A stretch of DNA of 64,000 nt from Vanilla planifolia (GCA_023846275.1 JAIUJO010000091.1:1362803-1426802), one strand, 5' to 3'; counted from the first letter of the stretch, positions 35,341 through 49,759 are shown. Notes: generated by a model from the letters alone, not told the origin. Numbers and translations: made by a program.

Positions 35341-38300
35341 AGCCAAACATTTAAGGTTGGCTGCCCCCTAATTCACTTTGGAGACCTTTGCATCTTAATA
35401 AGCACATAAATGGTTCAAGAGTGATTGCATGATGAGATACTATAGCATATGTGTTCATGCCTCCACTTAATACTTACTAAAGTAAATGCCTTAGTCAATT
35501 AGAACAAGCCATTTTTTCTTTATTTACTTTTTTGCATTATTGGAAGAAGGTTTTTGAAGAAGAGATCAAGGTAAGATGATTTTTAAAATAATGAAAGTTA
35601 TGAATTTTATGGTTTCCTAGATGGTTAATTTAAATAAAGATTTTAGTGATTAAAAAGTTTGATTTTTGTGTTTTTCAAAAATAATTTTAATCAAACATAG
35701 GATTTTAATTAAAATTAAAATTTCGATAATTAAATTCAAAATAAATTGCATAATGATCTGTTGCTTCAACTACGATGACCTTCGTAGGGTTTAGCATTCA
35801 CTGTTTTTTAAGTTCTTCCATGAGCATAAATATAAGTAATTAAAAATATCAAATTTCACTCAATAAAATTAATTAAAAATTCTTAGGCATTGTTATCAAA
35901 CAAAGCATCATAACTAGTATTCAACAAAAAAATAATAATTTTAAAGGGCATGAACACATACGCGTTAACATAATTTCAATTCTTAATGTTTAAAGATTAA
36001 ACCTATGATTAGTTTAACTATTTAGATTTTAATAGTTAACTATTATTTAGTAATTTATTCGCAGCTTATTTTTATGATAAAGATTGACATTTTTTGCTTA
36101 TATATAGATCACACAAAACAATGCCCCTTACAATGAGCAAGACAAATGTAAACATATGTGTCATTTGAGTATTAAGTGATTAGTTTAACAATATTAACCC
36201 TAAGTATATTATAGAGCACATGTTCTAGATTGGAAACTATTACACTAAGAGCTCCATCTATTAGCTCTAAAATTTCAAGTTAAACAATTCTTACACAATG
36301 TCTCCAACGCTCAATTACTTAATTTCGGTTGTAGCTTTACCAATGAATCATTTAATGGAGCTCTATAGTAGATAAAACTACTTGATGTTGACATACATGA
36401 TATTAAAACTAAACAAATAAATTAATAAACAACACAATAATTTTTTATCTTTAAAAAATGGCGTAAGAAACAATGGTACAATGCGACTAACATAAGAAAA
36501 AAAATTATTAATAATTCTAATTTGTTGTTAAATAATTACTTGAATAAAGAACATATAAATAAAAGAAATGAATGGTGAGAAAACTATCTTTAAGTAGTCT
36601 TAGCTGTCCTCTTGTCTTTTTGCATTGTCATACTAGGATCAATTATTATAAATTTATCCATTACTTCACATTTATACACACATTGATTGTCCAAATCATC
36701 CTCTACCTTTATTAACCTTAAGTATATTTTTTTACTATTGTGAGTCTTGTACTAATACTTGACATGCATCACTTTGTGTACTAATTAGTCCCAACAAGCC
36801 TCATAAGCATTATCTATGTCCAACTAAATCATTTTTATAGTAGTAGTAGCCTTCTTTTGATTCATAGCTATGTTATTTATTTAACTTTTTTGCACTTAGG
36901 TTATAACATTTTATTTGTTTTAAATAAATAATAATTTACAATTTTTTGTTAAAAATTTATTATGGTTACCATGATAAGAATATTTTTTTTGTAAATTAGA
37001 TATAGATTTAAATTTTAATGTTTTAAGTGTTCCATTACCTTAATGATTCAGTGTATTTTACTAATTTTGAAATTTGTTTGGTAACATTAACTTTCTTTTA
37101 CTTGCAATATCATGTAAGGATTTTTGATATTATTTTTTGTTGGTAATTCAATTATTTTATTTTGATATTTAAGTTTTGTTATGTATTTATAATTCTTACA
37201 TTGGTAATGACTATTTTTTTGGGTAAATTATTTATTTTGATGTATTTTCTTAAAAAAGTATGGACCATTAATTTTTTTATCAAATTTTTGATACTAAAAT
37301 TAATTGAAAAGCTAGTTCATTATATGCCATGTTTAACATTTGTCCTTTTTTTAACAAATGTCTTCGGCTTTTTTATTTGATTACTTTGCTATATTATTTA
37401 CATGAATTTTTATTTTTTTTTGTATAATTGTTTATGAAACTTATACATCTTAGTTTAGTGAATTATTATTTAACATTAATTTTTAAAATATAATCCTTTT
37501 ATGTTTTAGTGAACAACTGACAATACTATCATTATAGTAAAAATTATTTCATCATACATTTTTTCTTAATTTATATCTATCTTATACAAAACAAATTACT
37601 GTTAATTGTTATAAGTGTTTTTCCTTTTTAAAAATAGAAAGTTTCTTCAAAAATGTAAATTTTGATGCATTAAATGATTGTTTTTAAATCCTATCATTAT
37701 AGTTGCTTAATGCATTCGGGTTTTATCCAAATGATATTGTAAATATCACTTTTTTTGGCTATGTTGCGTATATAATTTATAAGGCTAATATTTTGAATTT
37801 TTTATATTATTATTATTATTATTATTATTACTACTACTACTAATGAAATATTATATTTATTATTTTTTATTTTAAATTTTTTAGCATCATGCTTTATACA
37901 ACAAATTTAAAAATTTACTTTTTAGTTATCATTGCTATTTTTGTTTTTTTTATATTTGTATATTATTTATCTTTTTTCCTTAGTTATGGTTTTTAAATTA
38001 TTACTATATCATTTATTAAAAATGTTAGCAAGTTATTTAAAAACCTTAAAAGCATAAGTTCTATAATTGTAATTTTTAACAATTATTTGAGAAGTTTGAT
38101 GTATTATTTGATTAGATTATAATATTAAAAAAATTTTAATGTATAAAATGAAGTGTATTTATGTACTTTTAAAGTTACATTTTTTAATTTATAATAATTT
38201 ATTTTCAATCATTGCATTATTATGAGAACCTTCTTTACATAATATAAAATAATTTTTAAAACTTTAAACAATTATAACAATAATCATTTCCTTAATTACA

Positions 38301-38640
38301 CAATTTCATTTAAATTACAACAATTTGGAATGTGTTGTCCAAATAAAATATAATATCAAATTTTATTTGTCTTATATAAATTCATTTTAAAAAGTTTTAA
38401 GGTAATTAAATAGAAATAAAAATATAAAAATTAAGAAAATTCTTGACATAAATTTGTCACATTAAAAATAGGTTTACTATTTGGTAAATAGTTCAAAAGT
38501 GTATGCTTTGTACAACATTCCATTACATAGAGTGTTGAAAAAATAAAATAAAAAAAGTGCATCATTACTATTAAATATTTAAAAGGATTAAATTAAATAT
38601 GGATATAATAACATCATTATCAACTTTTATTTAACCTATT
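35341..38640. other. Unassigned DNA grading into a very T-rich tract
   Basis: 35.3-36.9 kb is ordinary AT-rich DNA. From about 36.9 kb the plus strand becomes strongly T-rich. On the minus strand at 36870-36570 a mostly open stretch reads KKATTTIKMI, LDIDNAYEACWD, a YLRLIKVEDDLDNQ piece, then VYKCEVMDKFIIIDPS. Its acidic/basic pattern looks protein-like, but I cannot assign a family. The rest shows no feature. Confidence 0.4.
37806..37843. repeat. ATT/ACT trinucleotide microsatellite
   Basis: About eight ATT units run into four ACT units, within T-rich DNA. The switch in repeat motif suggests a point mutation spread by slippage. Confidence 0.9.
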
Positions 38641-39040
38641 TTATTGCCAAAATTGTAGTCATAATAAAAAATATGTATTTTTGTGGTAGATAATGTCATT
38701 CTCATTTAGTTTAAATCAACCTCTCTACTTACAAATATTTTTCATTTTAACCTTGCACATATTATCATACTAGTTTTGGATAATAATGTTTGGCCATCAG
38801 CATGTCACAACTACTAATATAATAATATTGTTTCTATTTGTTACAAATATAACATTTATCTCTCAATTGTGTACTAAATACTTATTTGGGCTTCTTCAAT
38901 GTAATGAATTTAACAATGTTGGTATCCTCTTAAAGCATTGATAGCTTCTATTACTTTTCATTTTGTGGTATGGGATCTCCAATCCATAATGTCTTAATAA
39001 TTCAAGATGTTCCATTTATCTAAATGTTTGAATACATTTA

Positions 39041-39356
39041 TTACCAAACAAACTATGAATATGAAGAGGCATTTTTTGATGGAAGTGTTACATCAAAAGG
39101 TACAAAAGAAATTTATGAATAAAGACCAAGTTAATGGAGCTGATGTGTGTACCATATTCTTCAAATAAATAAACCTATAAGCAGTTTAACAAGGAAATAT
39201 TACCAAACATACTATGAATAAGAAGAGGCCTTCTTTGATGGAAGTGTTACATCAAAAGGTATAATAGAAATTTGTTAATAAAGACCAACTTAATGGAGCT
39301 GATGTGTGTACCATATTCTTCAAATAAATAAACCTATAAGCAGTTTAACAAGGAAA
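39041..39356 (+). repeat. Young 159-bp tandem duplication nested in copy 1
   Basis: Units 39041-39199 and 39200-39356 are about 94% identical by eye, and roughly the last 60 bp are identical. Copy 2 of the larger duplication (near 40430-40620) has only one, more diverged, equivalent. The 159-bp event is therefore later than the 1.37-kb event. Confidence 0.92.
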
Positions 39357-39540
39357 CCTTAGTTGCAATGGAATCCACTCAAGTTGTGTTTATTGAAATT
39401 ATCCATTAAAAAACTGACAGATTTGGAAGACGCGAAAGATTTTAAAAAAAGATTGGAAGACCAAAAAAGATTATGGTATGATAATATTTGTAAATTTCTA
39501 CTTTAAAATTACTCTATTAAAGGAATTTATATATGACTTT

Positions 39541-39790
39541 GTTAAAAAAGAACTACACTGATGAACATCTTCAAGTCCAAGATTATGTAGACAATATCAT
39601 ATTTGGATCAACCAACTTTGATTTTTCTGAATAACTTAGTAAGCTTATTGGTGTAGGGGTTGACATTAACATAATGGGTGAATTTTCTTTTTTTTCTTGA
39701 TTGAAAGTTAAGAATGATGTGAAAGGAATCCTTGTATCTCTCATAAAGCATATATATGATATGTTAAAATTTCAAAAATAAGGAAATGGA
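39541..39790 (+). pseudogene. copia reverse transcriptase fragment
   Basis: VQDYVDNIIFGSTNFDFSE at about 39574-39630 corresponds to the family's VQ.YVDDIIFGSTN..L.EEF; the second catalytic Asp is Asn. It is followed by LSKLIGVGVDINIMGEFSFF (family F.MS.MGEL.FFLG) and KNDVKGILVSLIKHIYDMLK (family Q...GIFISQ.KY...LLKKF). This spacing is typical of the Sirevirus/Tork side of Ty1/copia. No upstream finger/palm motifs or downstream RNase H were found, so only about 75 residues survive. Confidence 0.85.
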
Positions 39791-40830
39791 TTATTCAAAG
39801 GAGTTAGTATACAATAAAAATCATCTTAGTGGTTTAACTCCAAGTGACCTGTCCTTTTGGGTACAAACCCATGCCTCTCTTTACAAAGAAATTATGTATG
39901 TTGCGTTAACTTAAAAACTTGTTCTTCAAAATACAGCCTCGAGGAATGCATTTTATTGATATCTAAGTCCAACATTTTTTGGGGATATAGTAGCAACATT
40001 ATAAACATATGTTCGACATATTATTTTATCAAAAATATAGTCATAATAGACAAAATATGTATTTTTATAGTAGATAATATCATGCTCACTTTGTTCAAAT
40101 CAAAATCTCTACTTACAAATATTTTTTTATTCTTACAAATATTATTATGCTTGTTTAGGACATTAACATTTGGCTATCAATATGTCACAACTATCAATAT
40201 AATAATGTTCCTTCTATATGTCATAGATATAACATTTTTTTCTCAATTGTCAATCTAAAAACAAAATTGGGTTTTTGCAATGTTATGCATCAAATGAAGC
40301 TGCTCTCCTCGTAAAGCATTTGTAGCTTCTATTGATTTTCTATTTGTGATATATGATCTCTGAAGCATAGTGCCTTAAGAATTCAAGACATTCTATTTAT
40401 CTCAATATCTAAATCGATTTACAATCAAACAAATTATGAATAATATACTATATTATTTTGACAATAACAAGAATACTAAATATTAAAACTCATACATTTT
40501 TTTATGAAAAGGTTACATCAAAAGATAAGATAAAAATTGAAGATTAAAAGCCAACTTAATGGAGCCTATCTGTTTATGAAATTCTTCAAATAGATGGACC
40601 TATAGATAGTTTAATAGGAAAACCTTAGTTGTAATTTAATCTACTCATGATGTGTTTAAGGAAATTTTTATGCAAAAAAAAGTGGTAGATTTGGAAGCGA
40701 TGAAAGATTATGAAAGAAAAATTAGAAGACAGATAAAGATTACGGTATAACAAACACGGAAGGGAATTTAGATAGGACATTTTTCAATAAGAACTTTGCT
40801 GATAAACGTCTTCATGACAACATCTTATAT

Positions 40831-43800
40831 TTTATGAATTGTTTTTATCTCGTTGTGGAATTATAAAAAAAAATAATTAATATGCTCGAGACTCTTTTTA
40901 CACTCTTTCCAAATAAAAATTAATTAAATATCTTTGTGGAAAGGGATCTTAAGAAAGTCTTAAGTCTTCACTATATTGATCTTAAGCTTTATTACATACA
41001 AATTGGTTGTACCTATTTGATCCATGTTTATACTATTTTTTTAATTATTATATATATTATATTATTATAAATAAATCATTTCTCATTTAAAAATTTTCTT
41101 CACTGTTGTTTAGGCAGATAACTTTGATAACTAAGTGTTAAGTAGTTTTTTATATATTAAGTAATCAATTATCAAAAAAATTTTTAAATATTTTGAAGCC
41201 TATTATCTTTTAGTTTCAATAATAAGATTTTTTTATTACATTATTGTATAGCTTTCTCATGTGTCATGCAATATACCAAATATTTTAAAAATAATTTTGT
41301 AATTGAGATGTGTTTGTTTTTTACATTTTCTATTTAAGCATATAATATTTTATTTAGACAACTACTCTTTAAATTACAATTTTTTTAAATATTTACATAT
41401 TTTTAATAGTAATAATTTTTTTTATTTACTATAGCAATAGGAAAACTCTTTGTTGAAACATTATTCGTATTGCTTATCTTATTTATATATAAAATAATCT
41501 AGCTTTTATTATTTATTCATACAATGCTAATTCTTTTATATTATTTGGTCCTGATAATTAACATATTTTTAACTTCTATTATATTTTTGTTTTAACTGAC
41601 ATGATTTTGTGTAGCTTTGAATTGTTTAATTTAGGTTATAACATTTGTGTTCACATACTTAATTTCTTAAATGGTTTTTCCTTTGATAACACTATCTAAA
41701 AGTTTTACATCACTTAAATTTTTATTTAATATTTAATATGTAAATTTTTGTTCTAATTTTTTTAACAATTTATGAAAATCATTTAAAAAGTAGAATTTTT
41801 TTAATAAATTATTAGTTTCTTTTAATGTTTTTCTTTGAAAAAATAAATTTTAAATATTTATAATTACTAATAGTATTTTTTGAAGGTTCGTGATATATCT
41901 TTTTGAATGTTTAATATTTTTACAATCTTTTGAAGTTATGTTTTAAAATAATTATTTTTCAAGTGGCAAATCGCTTTAGCATCTATGACATTCTTATTTA
42001 TAAAATGCCATTTACGATACATGCACTAATAGAAAATCTTTATGATGACAAGTAATATTTTAATATTTGATATTAATTTATAAAGACAAACTAGCCTTTC
42101 ATAACATATATAATATATTTATAAATATTTTATAATTCTTAATTTTTTTATGTATTAGAAATTACTAGTAACTAATTTAAATAGTTATGATATAAATCTA
42201 TATTTTAGTATATTATTTTTTTAACATAATGTCTATGTTATTTCAAACATAGAAATTATTTTATAAGAAAAATTTCTTTTTTCCTTTATTCTTTTTATGT
42301 AATTATTTAAAAATTAAATTGTAATTGGTAGGACACTTTTCATCACATTTTTTTGACATTATTTGAAATCTTTTTAAAAATATCTATTAACCATTTTGCC
42401 TAAAGTTTTGTTGCTTTTAGATTTTTTTATATTATTTTAGTAATTATTTTATTTTATTTTATTTTTCTTGGTTTGTTCTTCATTGAATTTGTTTCGTAAC
42501 TACTTCATATATTGAACATAATAATTAAACTATTAATATGAATTTTCTTTTGAAGCCATGACATGACTAGGGAAACTTGTGTTCTATTTTAATGCATTTG
42601 GCAATAATTATATAAGTCATTTATTCTTGATTTGTTATTTATTAATTCTTTTATTTTTTTATGAACAAATTTATCTTGATTTAGTTACCTAAATATATTT
42701 ATGACAATATAAATGTTGTTTCAAAATTGAGGTGTATCTTTTCCATGACGATTTAGCATTTTATTGCCTTACAATATTTTTATTTAAATGGTATTTATTT
42801 AAAATTTATATTATCATATTCAATTCATAGGCCTCTGCACATTTCTATCATTCAATATGATCAATATTTTTTTTCATTGGTTCCTTCACACAATATTTAC
42901 TAATTTTCAAATATTATGTTATACTTATTTGTTTTTTTAATTTTTTAATTAATATCTTTGAATTATAGGTACTTGCAAAATATTTTTTTTGAATATCATA
43001 GAATCATAAAATAGATTATTTTCATAAAATTTCCATTATTATTTTTTAATATACTAATATCTTAAGGAATATGTAACACCTATATTTTGTTTTATCATGA
43101 GTCTTCACCTCACTACTAATATTTGAAATTGCACAATTTATTATTCTTTTAATTTTTTTAATAAAGTTATGCTCATCTTTGATTACATACCATATTTCCC
43201 ATTAATTTATTACTAAAAAATAATTTTTACTAGTTATTACTAATTAATTTAATTATTTTAAAAATATTAAAACATGATTTTTTTATAATTACATATTTTT
43301 ACTTAAATTGAAATATTATTAATTTTTTATTTTTAAGAGAAATTAAATCTTTAAAATAACTAAAATTTCTCTAATAATTTATTAATAATAATCTTTTTGT
43401 ATTTTAGAGATAAACAATATGTTTAGAAAATGAAAATATAACTTAAATATAATTAATTCAATGTCATTAAGATAATAAAAATTAATGTCACTTTTGAACT
43501 TTTTACGTATTTGTTTTGAAGTTGTTTTGCATGTTGGACATGCCTATAAATGTGCTAATATAAATTGATTTGAGAAGAAAGAATTATAGTTTTATTGAAA
43601 CATCTAACTAATCAAAATTGCAAAGAAGATGATAAAAACTAATTTACATTAAAGTAGGAAATTGATTTCTTTTGTGAAAATTATGAAAATATAAAAGAGT
43701 TTAGACTAAGAACTTATTTAATTTAATAAACATATATAACATTCAGCTTATATAACAAATTAAAAACCTAATTTACATATCAATACAAATAAAAGAAAAA

Positions 43801-44100
43801 ATTAAAAAATGAAAAAATTTTTGGAAAATAAAATAAAATTAGGAATCATAACATATAATATTGCAAATATATTCACAACATAATATTTGCCAAACAAAAA
43901 GGAAATTAAAGTTTTCTTACATCAAAAAAATAATAGATACTACAAAATATCTAAAAATCATCAAAATATTGTGTTCAATGTGCATAAAACATTACACATA
44001 TATTAAAAAAAATAAAAAAAAAATAAAAAATAACAATGAAAAAAATAATAAAATATACAAAACAAATAGTTTATCAATAATAATTTAATATTATATCAAC
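40831..44100. other. Very AT-rich, T-biased DNA
   Basis: Long T runs on the plus strand to about 43.5 kb, then A-rich to 44.1 kb. No domain, LTR pair or clear tandem repeat seen. Open frames here (e.g. 43861-44088, lysine/asparagine-rich) are low-complexity products of base composition. Confidence 0.45.
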
Positions 44101-47100
44101 AAAAAAATATGTATTATACATAATAACATGAAAATTTTTCTATTATAGATTAATATGAGAAAAAGATTTGTGGAAAAGGTTAGGATGAGAATCTTCCAAC
44201 TAGATTTAGATCATGTTATTGTCACTACGATAAAAAAAGGTGGAAAAATAATAAAAGAAATTGAACCATGGCCAATCATTGTGCTTCTCTCTAATTTCAT
44301 TCTTGTGCCCAAAATCTCAAGGGTGGAGACATCAAATATTATGATACAAATTCCATGTCTTCATTCATAAAGTTTCTTAACATGTTAATAGTAGGAATCC
44401 ATGTATCAGAATGCTGACCTTCATTTATCAAAACAAATCCTTATACATAAAGAACTAAAAAAAATAATTAGTACAAAATGCAAAATCTAATAAATGGTCA
44501 TTATTAACCATGTAATAAAATTTTTTATGTTAGGTAAGCCAACAATCAAATTTCACATTTCATGTATTTATATTTCTTAGATATTTCATTTTGTCAAACC
44601 TTTATTTTGAAGATGTGACTAAATACATTATAAAAATAAATTCATATAAATAAGCAAATAAATGTTATGCTTAGTGTTATATTTGAAATTATGGGGAGGA
44701 ACATTATTTGGAGAAACACAAATTCAACTCTTAACTCTTTCAATTCTTTAGTTAGATTAAATTTAAGATAGATAAACTCTGATGGATATGTCTCAAAAAT
44801 ATAATGCCTAAAATTTTTATTGCTATAATAAGAAATTGAATTATGAGGGAATTATTGAGATGTTGATAGGTTTTAATTAAAGTTGACTTATGTGGAAAAA
44901 TTTTAGAATGTTCTTCAAATTTCTATTTGTATTAAATAAATTAAATACTTTACATTTCAACTTTTCATTGATGAAATGTAAAGATGAAGTTTTGAATAAT
45001 AAAATGGATATTTTATGTCATAGAACACACATGAACAAAATGTTAAGCACTTTGCACAACTAAGTTCTTCCAAATTATTTGATAAATGTAGCCATATAAT
45101 TCCATCACACAAATATTATGTGGGCAAATTCCTTAATTAGTTGCAATAGATTTGTTTGAGTCTCTTTAACATGAATGGCTTCATCAAGGTTCATTGAAAT
45201 GGGTCTAAGAAGTGTAATAGGATTAATATTTCTAAATTTAATTAAGATAATTGCAAGTAAACAATAAAAGTTTTCAATAAAAAAATTATTTGTTTTAAAA
45301 AAATTAATCTTCAACATATTTAAAAATTGTACATAATAATCAAATAGATTTTGATAGTGGATTGAGAAATTTAATACGTAAATTATGACATGAATCATTT
45401 TATGGTTTGAATATAACAAAAACCCATTTAACTAAGTCTAAATTTGAGATGCTCATGTTTAAAATATTGAATGCAAGGGTTCACATCTTTCAAGACTGAT
45501 ATTTTAACAAAACAACTCTAAAGTGGACAAATATTTTGAAATTTAATTTGTCATAACATAGGATATAATCTTCAAAAAAAATATATCTAATGTACAAATA
45601 CTAGGATACAAGTGGCATAAGAATTGCATCTAGATGTAGTAAATTTTTAATGAGAATTTTTCAAAGAACTTGCTTCCAAAAAAGCTAAAATTAGTTCAAA
45701 AAAAGATTTGACCCTCTATAAGCCATTTTCAATTACAACTTAAATAGAAGTAGTTAAGATGCAACCACTTTGCTATGTTCATTATTATTTTGGAAGTAAT
45801 GGTGACAAGTCTCTCCAAACATTTACACTTATGGGAGCTACTTAGCCAATACGATGCATAATAAAATTGACATATACATTATAGTGAGGTCATCAGTTGA
45901 CCTGGTAAAACACTATTGCTCAATAATAATTTCAAATTTAAATACAATAATGTGAAGCCATAATATGGTTTGTAGGAAAATGTCAAAATTAGCGAAGAAA
46001 AGTAAAATGTAGCAATGTAATAAGTAGTGGTTTTGAATCATAACGGCTTTTTCAATAACTCGAAATAACTTTGATAAAAAAACTAGTTGACCTTTTAATA
46101 AGATTTTTAATGATATTTTTATTCTCTAGCAATTAATAAGAATTTAGTTCTTTAAATGATTAGAACATCAATGCTAAGCTTGATGAAGATTTACTTAGAG
46201 CACCACACTGTATAATAGGGTTTCCCTTAATAGTTTTGATTAATATAACACAACTAAAATTATGATCAATATTTGAGTCCAACAATTGAATTTTATTTAC
46301 TTTTAATTACTTTACTATATTTTTCAATTTAATATTGCTTTTAACACTTCATATAAGTTCTCCAAGGTGTTTTGGACCATTCTTACAAACAGTATGATTC
46401 TTGCATGTTTTCATTAAGAAAGGCAGTTTAGTCAATTTTTCTTTTAAATTCAGGTTTAAAATTACAATTTATTTAAATCCCTGTTATGGAATAAATAGAA
46501 AGATATTTTTTAATATTGGCAATATATTTCAAGAAATAATGTTTTCTTTATCTATAAAAATGTACACCACCATAGTTTTCTATCTCAATATTTTATGTGA
46601 TTATATGTTACCTAAATTATTATTTGAATTTATCTCCACATTATTTTTATCCTTTTCATCGTTACATTCTATCATAATTTCTATTATAGGAGTTCCCCCT
46701 ACCTATCCTACATTAGTAATGTTTAGCAATGTTGTTAGTCCCTTGAGCCTTAACCTCATAAGTCATCATGCATTACATTTATTTTAGCTAAGCCACCCCA
46801 AAACGTGGTATAAGTTATGAAATTATGTACAATAATGATCGCCACCATGACTATGGGTACACTAAGACTGCATAAGTGGTTGGGCTTAAACACTACATTA
46901 ATATAATATGCCATAATTCTTCATGTTTTAGATTTCTAGTAAGAATTGATAACCCCCAATACAACATAAGTTTGCTTTCTCTCATTTTTAATTTGTTAGA
47001 AATCATTTTCATTCAAATGTTTGGAATTCTCTAACTAGACTTATATTTGGCATAATTCACCTTTTTTTATAGATCTAATAAACATATTGTTTATTAGCTT

Positions 47101-48250
47101 ATAAGTTACTTAATTTTGCTTCAAATTATTTGGTAGAACATGTAAAATAAAAGTTATTGATGTCATCAACCAAATTGGTCAGAAATCCATTATGATTATA
47201 GAAGTGCCTAAGTTCATGTTTGTGATTGCAATATGGAGACAAAATTCTTGTCGAACTCTTCCTAATTTTGTAAGTTTGATGTGGATGTTGATATCATTGA
47301 AAATGTATGTTTATTAAAAGATGCCAATCATTTTTGCCCAATGCAAATAAAGATTATGTATATTTATTATAAGAGTTGAGGTGCTTTTCATATGCTCTTA
47401 TTTGAATATTCTTTTTATCTATTCTACTTACTAAATAAATTTCCACTACACAACTACATCATAAGATGAATAGTATTAGTGATTACCAAGTGTAAATGGA
47501 TGATAATATAATCAACATAGATTGAATTAATCTACTGTCTCTAATTCTTTATAAACCTCCAAACCCTTCTGAGCTTCAACATATAATACGTTATGACTAT
47601 AGCTAATGTTTTGTTAAATAATGTTATGATTTTAAGTAGTGCTACATCATAATAATACTATATTTTGATAGAATTTACATTGTTGCATACATTCTTAATC
47701 CAATAGTTATTGAAGTTGTCTTGAGAAAATGAGACACTTAGATGAATAGTGCTCACCAACTAGTGTTATTTGACTATTTTTACGTTATCATTTTCATTGC
47801 ACATGAATAACAACTTTCAAAAGTAGAAATACATATCTTATGAAAAAAAATTGTATTATACAAAATAAATAAATAACCTTGAATATCTTAATTCTACCCT
47901 TAGGTAATACGAAAATTATTCCATATTTTAAATGTCATGCCGTCATGATAACAAAATGTTTTGAAGCTATAATTCCTTGATAATAATTACAACTTTGTGT
48001 TTATGTAGAATTGACGTTCCATTCTTATCATTTTGTTTGTAATCTAAGCTCCACTTTATGTTTAGCAAAATAGTTTCCATACATGCATCATGCAATTTGC
48101 TAAATCCTTTTGTATATTTTCTCTATCTTGGAATAGATTCAATAGCACAGTATAGTCCACTAAATTTTATAAATAGCTAATTTGCAATAGGATGCATAAT
48201 TGAAGATCCCTATTTATGGCCATTACCTTGACCTTAAGAGTTAGTAGATT
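44101..48250. other. Unassigned DNA downstream (3') of LINE-C
   Basis: If LINE-C were full length its RNase H and 3' UTR would lie here on the minus strand. I could not find the NFDG/IEGDS/REGN motifs. A 104-codon minus frame (45105-45419) and a 128-codon plus frame (46401-46787) have no recognisable domain. Nothing else is evident. Confidence 0.4.
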
Positions 48251-48589
48251 TATTAAAATATTAAAAAATCTAAAATTATTTCCTCTAAATTATTTCTAAT
48301 AAAAGGAAGCACGTAATCACTTCCACTATTTTTTCCTAAATTTTTGCAAATTAATGCATGATTCCCAAAATCATCTATTTGAATGTTCCTTAAAAGTTTG
48401 AATGATTATAAAAAAGTTTATTATGAAGCAACAATTCTCTTTCTTTTTAAATTTATCAATCAAATTTTTGAAGTAAGCTACTTTTTTCTAACTTATATGT
48501 AGTGTGTAGCACAAATAAGCTAAAGGAAGATTTATTTAATTAATCCTAACCCCCTACAAATTTTATTTACCTAGCATATACTCTTTTTG

Positions 48590-49480
48590 TTTCTATAGAC
48601 ATTCTCACTTTTAATTTTTATATTTAAAAAGCTTGTAGAGTGTTGTAAGAGTTGCAAAATGTTGCAAAGATTAATAATAGTTTTTAGATGCCCTTGAGTA
48701 ATGATAATCATGTTGTTTCCCTAAAGCAAGAAGAGTGGTAAATATAGATTATATTTGTTGTCCATATAATATGATTCTTTTTTAAGAAAAAAATTGTTAG
48801 TACTTCTTTTGAAGAACTCCATGAATGACATTGAAAAAAGGAAGGTAGAGGATTATCCTGATTAAGACCAATTGAAGATTGAAGAAAAATTGTTTGGTGA
48901 ACCATTAATGATTATTGATATCCATGTATTGCAAAGGAAATTAGTGAGCACCTTTAATAAGCTTCTTATCAACATTGTACTTGGATAGTGCCTTACAAAG
49001 AATGTTTCATGACATGCTGTAATTCACATTCCTCAAATCCAACTTAGCAATAAAATTACCACGTTATTTTTATTGTTAATAGAATATACTTACATTTGTA
49101 AAATTGGATTGTATTATAGAAATTAGTCTATAAAAAAATTGTTATATTTAATCAATAATGAGCATTGTGAATGCTATTTTCATGATACTTTGAAAAACAT
49201 TTGGTATAAAATCAAAAGTTATTTCTATGTTATGAGATTTAGGAATATATATAATGTTTGTGCCTAAACTCCAACAAAGAATTGTAGATCTTATAAAAAT
49301 TTGTTAGCTCTGAACACAACATTCAAGATTAAATCAGAATAACAAGTGAAAAATTTTCCATTAAACCCACCTAGGCCAAGAGTGTTATCTAAATTGATAT
49401 TAAAAGTTATCTCTTTATTTCCTCTCTAGTGTTGCATTATTTTATTAGATGTTTGCTTTTATTGATAAGAAAAGACGTAG
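48590..49480 (-). pseudogene. LINE-C reverse transcriptase remnant
   Basis: Blocks in order: ITFNINLDNTLGLGGFNGKFF near 49410-49340 (family I..M...KAPGPDGF.G.F, with PGPDG now LGLGG); IAKLDLRNVNYSMS at 49050-49008 (family V.KLDM.KAYD.VSW); MVHQTIFLQSSIGLNQDNPL near 48905-48845 (family NG.P...F..SRGLRQGDPLSP); and IYIYHSSCFRETT at 48747-48708, the catalytic box where FADDT is F-R-E-T-T, so both aspartates are lost. A 65-codon piece at 48708-48905 is still open. The thumb region is readable only in patches down to about 48300. Confidence 0.87.
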
Positions 49481-49759
49481 TTTAACATATTTTCACCTTC
49501 AATTACTTAAGTAGGCCTAAAAATATTTCGAAAGTGGTTTATTAAATTGTCGTTATTTTGTCCTCTTTGTTTTCTTCTTCACTTTATCACTATGATATAA
49601 GAGAATATTATATTTCTTTCTCCTCCTATTAGTCATATAATTCCTCCTTTCTATTCCTAATAAAATTTCTCTCATTCAAAATCTTACGAATAGCAAAAAT
49701 TAACAAGATACAATACTTTTTACTAATCCTCCTTTGGTTTTTCTTGAAAAATTAATTCT

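Larger units (their letters stand above)
38645..40830 (+). repeat. 1.37-kb direct tandem duplication around a copia fragment
   Basis: Matching blocks recur at a constant offset of about 1.37-1.39 kb: TAGTCATAATA near 38658 and 40038; ATATGTATTTTTGTGGTAGATAAT against ATATGTATTTTTATAGTAGATAAT; TCTCTACTTACAAATATTTT near 38731 and 40109; ATGTCACAACTA near 38803 and 40181; CTTAATGGAGC near 39293 and 40555; and AGATTTGGAAG near 39419 and 40688. Copy 1 extends past 39549 into a copia RT; copy 2 loses similarity there. The copies are well diverged. Confidence 0.85.

Noticed and set aside
39857-40258. Longest open frame of the window (133 codons, plus)
   Set aside because: It straddles the junction of the two 1.37-kb duplication copies and is rich in I/F/L/Y as expected from AT-rich DNA; the corresponding part of copy 1 is not open.
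43861-44088. Lysine/asparagine-rich 75-codon frame
   Set aside because: Low-complexity translation of A-rich DNA; no start context or motif.
46401-46787. 128-codon plus frame that looks membrane-like
   Set aside because: Hydrophobicity is the result of T-rich codons (F, L, I); no domain and no neighbours to support a gene.
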